Part shown: piece by piece, positions 13,792 to 14,588 of the stretch
Layout: each line of letters opens with the position of its first letter
Position numbering within the stretch: the first letter of the stretch is position 1
From: Alphaproteobacteria bacterium
GTDB lineage: Bacteria; Pseudomonadota; Alphaproteobacteria; Acetobacterales; Acetobacteraceae
Length of the DNA stretch: 14,588 nt
Assembly: GCA_026225015.1 (NCBI GenBank)
Contig: JAMFRY010000249.1
Location: 1-14,588, forward strand
Direction: 5' to 3'
The notes under the pieces: model-generated
Databases searched by the model: none
The model's input: the letters and a program-made list of their open reading frames with translations, nothing else
Told to the model about the DNA's origin: nothing
Made by a program: the position numbers and the translations under genes

Positions 13792-14415
13792 TTACTGGTT
13801 GGACTTGATGCGGTTGATCTGGTTCTGCATCGCGCTCAACAGCGCGGAAATCTGGCCGCCATTATTGATGATGACCGAGGCATAGTCATTGCGCGTGGTT
13901 ACCCGCAGCGACGTGCCGGCGACGATGACATCGACGATCTTCGGTGCACCGCCAATCTCATCCACCGCCCAGCCCACATCCGCCGGCGGCTGACCGGGGC
14001 GGGTGATGGTGGTGTCCACTACCGCGTCATTGCCCTGAACCGAGGCGCCGTTCACCGTGAAGGTAATGCCCTGATAGGCTTTGATCTGGTAGGTGATGTT
14101 GTAGGAAAGCAGCTGATGGAACAGCGCCAGGAACTGGCTGTGCTGGTCCGGCGTCGCGATATTCCTGTAGCGGCCGAGCACGTAATCCCCGACCGTATCG
14201 ACCGCGACCAGCCCGTTGATCAGCGTTTGCAACTGTTGGGCCTTGTCCGAGGTGCCGGCATTGCCGTTGACCACCGCAACCAGCTGCTGGCCGGCGGACT
14301 GAATGAAGGTCTTTGCGGCGTCGGGTGCCACGGCGCCGCCGATGGCCTGAGCCTGCGCCAGGCTAAGCATCGGCAGTACGGTCATGGCGCCCAGAATAAA
14401 GCGGCGGAGGTGCAT
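13792..14415 (-). CDS. mlaC: MlaC/Ttg2D-family periplasmic phospholipid-binding protein
   Basis: A 207-residue exported protein of the MlaC (Ttg2D, toluene-tolerance) family, which ferries phospholipids between the outer-membrane MlaA complex and the inner-membrane MlaFEDB transporter. Residues 1-24 are a clear Sec signal peptide (MHLRR, a hydrophobic core, then AQAQA). The mature part shows the family pattern, including VGDYVLGRYRNIATPDQHSQF (about 75-95) and KIVDVIVAGTSLRVTTRNDY. The ATG at 14415 has AAGGA eight bases upstream; 30 further open codons run back into mlaA but are not family-like. It follows mlaA by 25 bases, so the two are co-transcribed. The hopanoid-associated HpnM is a close relative, but the MlaA neighbour makes MlaC the better name. 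Confidence 0.88.
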   Translation of the reverse strand: MHLRRFILGAMTVLPMLSLAQAQAIGGAVAPDAAKTFIQSAGQQLVAVVNGNAGTSDKAQQLQTLINGLVAVDTVGDYVLGRYRNIATPDQHSQFLALFHQLLSYNITYQIKAYQGITFTVNGASVQGNDAVVDTTITRPGQPPADVGWAVDEIGGAPKIVDVIVAGTSLRVTTRNDYASVIINNGGQISALLSAMQNQINRIKSNQ

Positions 14416-14440
14416 TGAATACGTCCTTATCAAATTGCAG

Positions 14441-14588
14441 TTACTGTTGCGGCGCGGCCGGCTGTGGGAACCAGTCCGGCACCGTTGGGGTGTCGCGCTG
14501 GTCAATCAACTGCAATTGTGAGGCACGAGATTGGCGATAAAGGCTCCGAAATGTGGCATAAGGATCCAGCGCCGTTGCCTCGATCTGG
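14441..14588 (-). CDS. mlaA: MlaA/VacJ-family outer-membrane lipoprotein, C-terminal end only
   Basis: The minus-strand frame ending at the TAA at 14443-14441 encodes 48 residues that contain ALDPYATFRSLYRQSRASQL, the end of the MlaA (VacJ) domain, followed by a short proline- and glutamine-rich tail ending in APQQ. MlaA sits in the outer membrane and removes phospholipids from its outer leaflet, passing them to MlaC. The start, the signal peptide and most of the protein lie beyond the right edge. Too short to be certain by itself, but the mlaC gene 25 bases downstream supports it. Confidence 0.78.
   Translation of the reverse strand, partial: QIEATALDPYATFRSLYRQSRASQLQLIDQRDTPTVPDWFPQPAAPQQ

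Overview
The window is dense, GC-rich bacterial chromosome with short intergenic gaps and several 4-base ATGA/GTGA stop-start overlaps. The protein set (AccD-FolC, Tat, Lnt, MlaA/MlaC, GluQ, the MtnBDC methionine-salvage trio, an XRE regulator of the alphaproteobacterial 'FQQVQKYERG' type) points to a Gram-negative alphaproteobacterium. My best guess is an Acetobacteraceae relative such as an Acidocella/Acidiphilium-like acidophile, but that is an impression from protein similarity remembered, not a search.

Layout. (1) 1-1748, minus strand: accD followed by folC (folC runs off the left edge), coupled by a GTGA overlap. (2) 1806-4332, minus strand: an iron-containing alcohol dehydrogenase and, upstream of it, a glutamine-synthetase-like ligase, ending in a clear intrinsic terminator just before accD. 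(3) 4333-4908: a 576-bp divergent intergenic region holding an elaborate multi-hairpin element (4529-4692). (4) 4909-6477, plus strand: an APC-family amine/amino-acid permease with a tandem-repeat N-terminus. (5) 6604-6726: a 123-bp near-complete imperfect palindrome. (6) 6731-7207, minus strand: a small XRE regulator with a good sigma70-type promoter. (7) 7458-13006, minus strand: a long same-direction run, in transcription order gluQ - CPBP protease - tatA - mtnB - mtnD - mtnC - lnt, with a likely internal promoter before tatA. (8) 13127-13777, plus strand: a carboxylesterase. (9) 13792-14588, minus strand: mlaA (C-terminal end only) - mlaC.

How the genes work together. The ligase, alcohol dehydrogenase and permease look like a small amine-utilisation unit: import of an amine, capping of its amino group with glutamate, then oxidation of an alcohol group. 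This would suit an amino alcohol such as ethanolamine better than putrescine, and is inference. MtnB, MtnD and MtnC perform consecutive steps in returning methylthioadenosine sulfur to methionine. Lnt, TatA, MlaA/MlaC and the CPBP protease are envelope functions. No phage, insertion sequence with transposase, CRISPR array, tRNA or rRNA was seen. The least ordinary items are the glutamylation-type amine locus and the two unrelated structured DNA elements that flank its permease gene.
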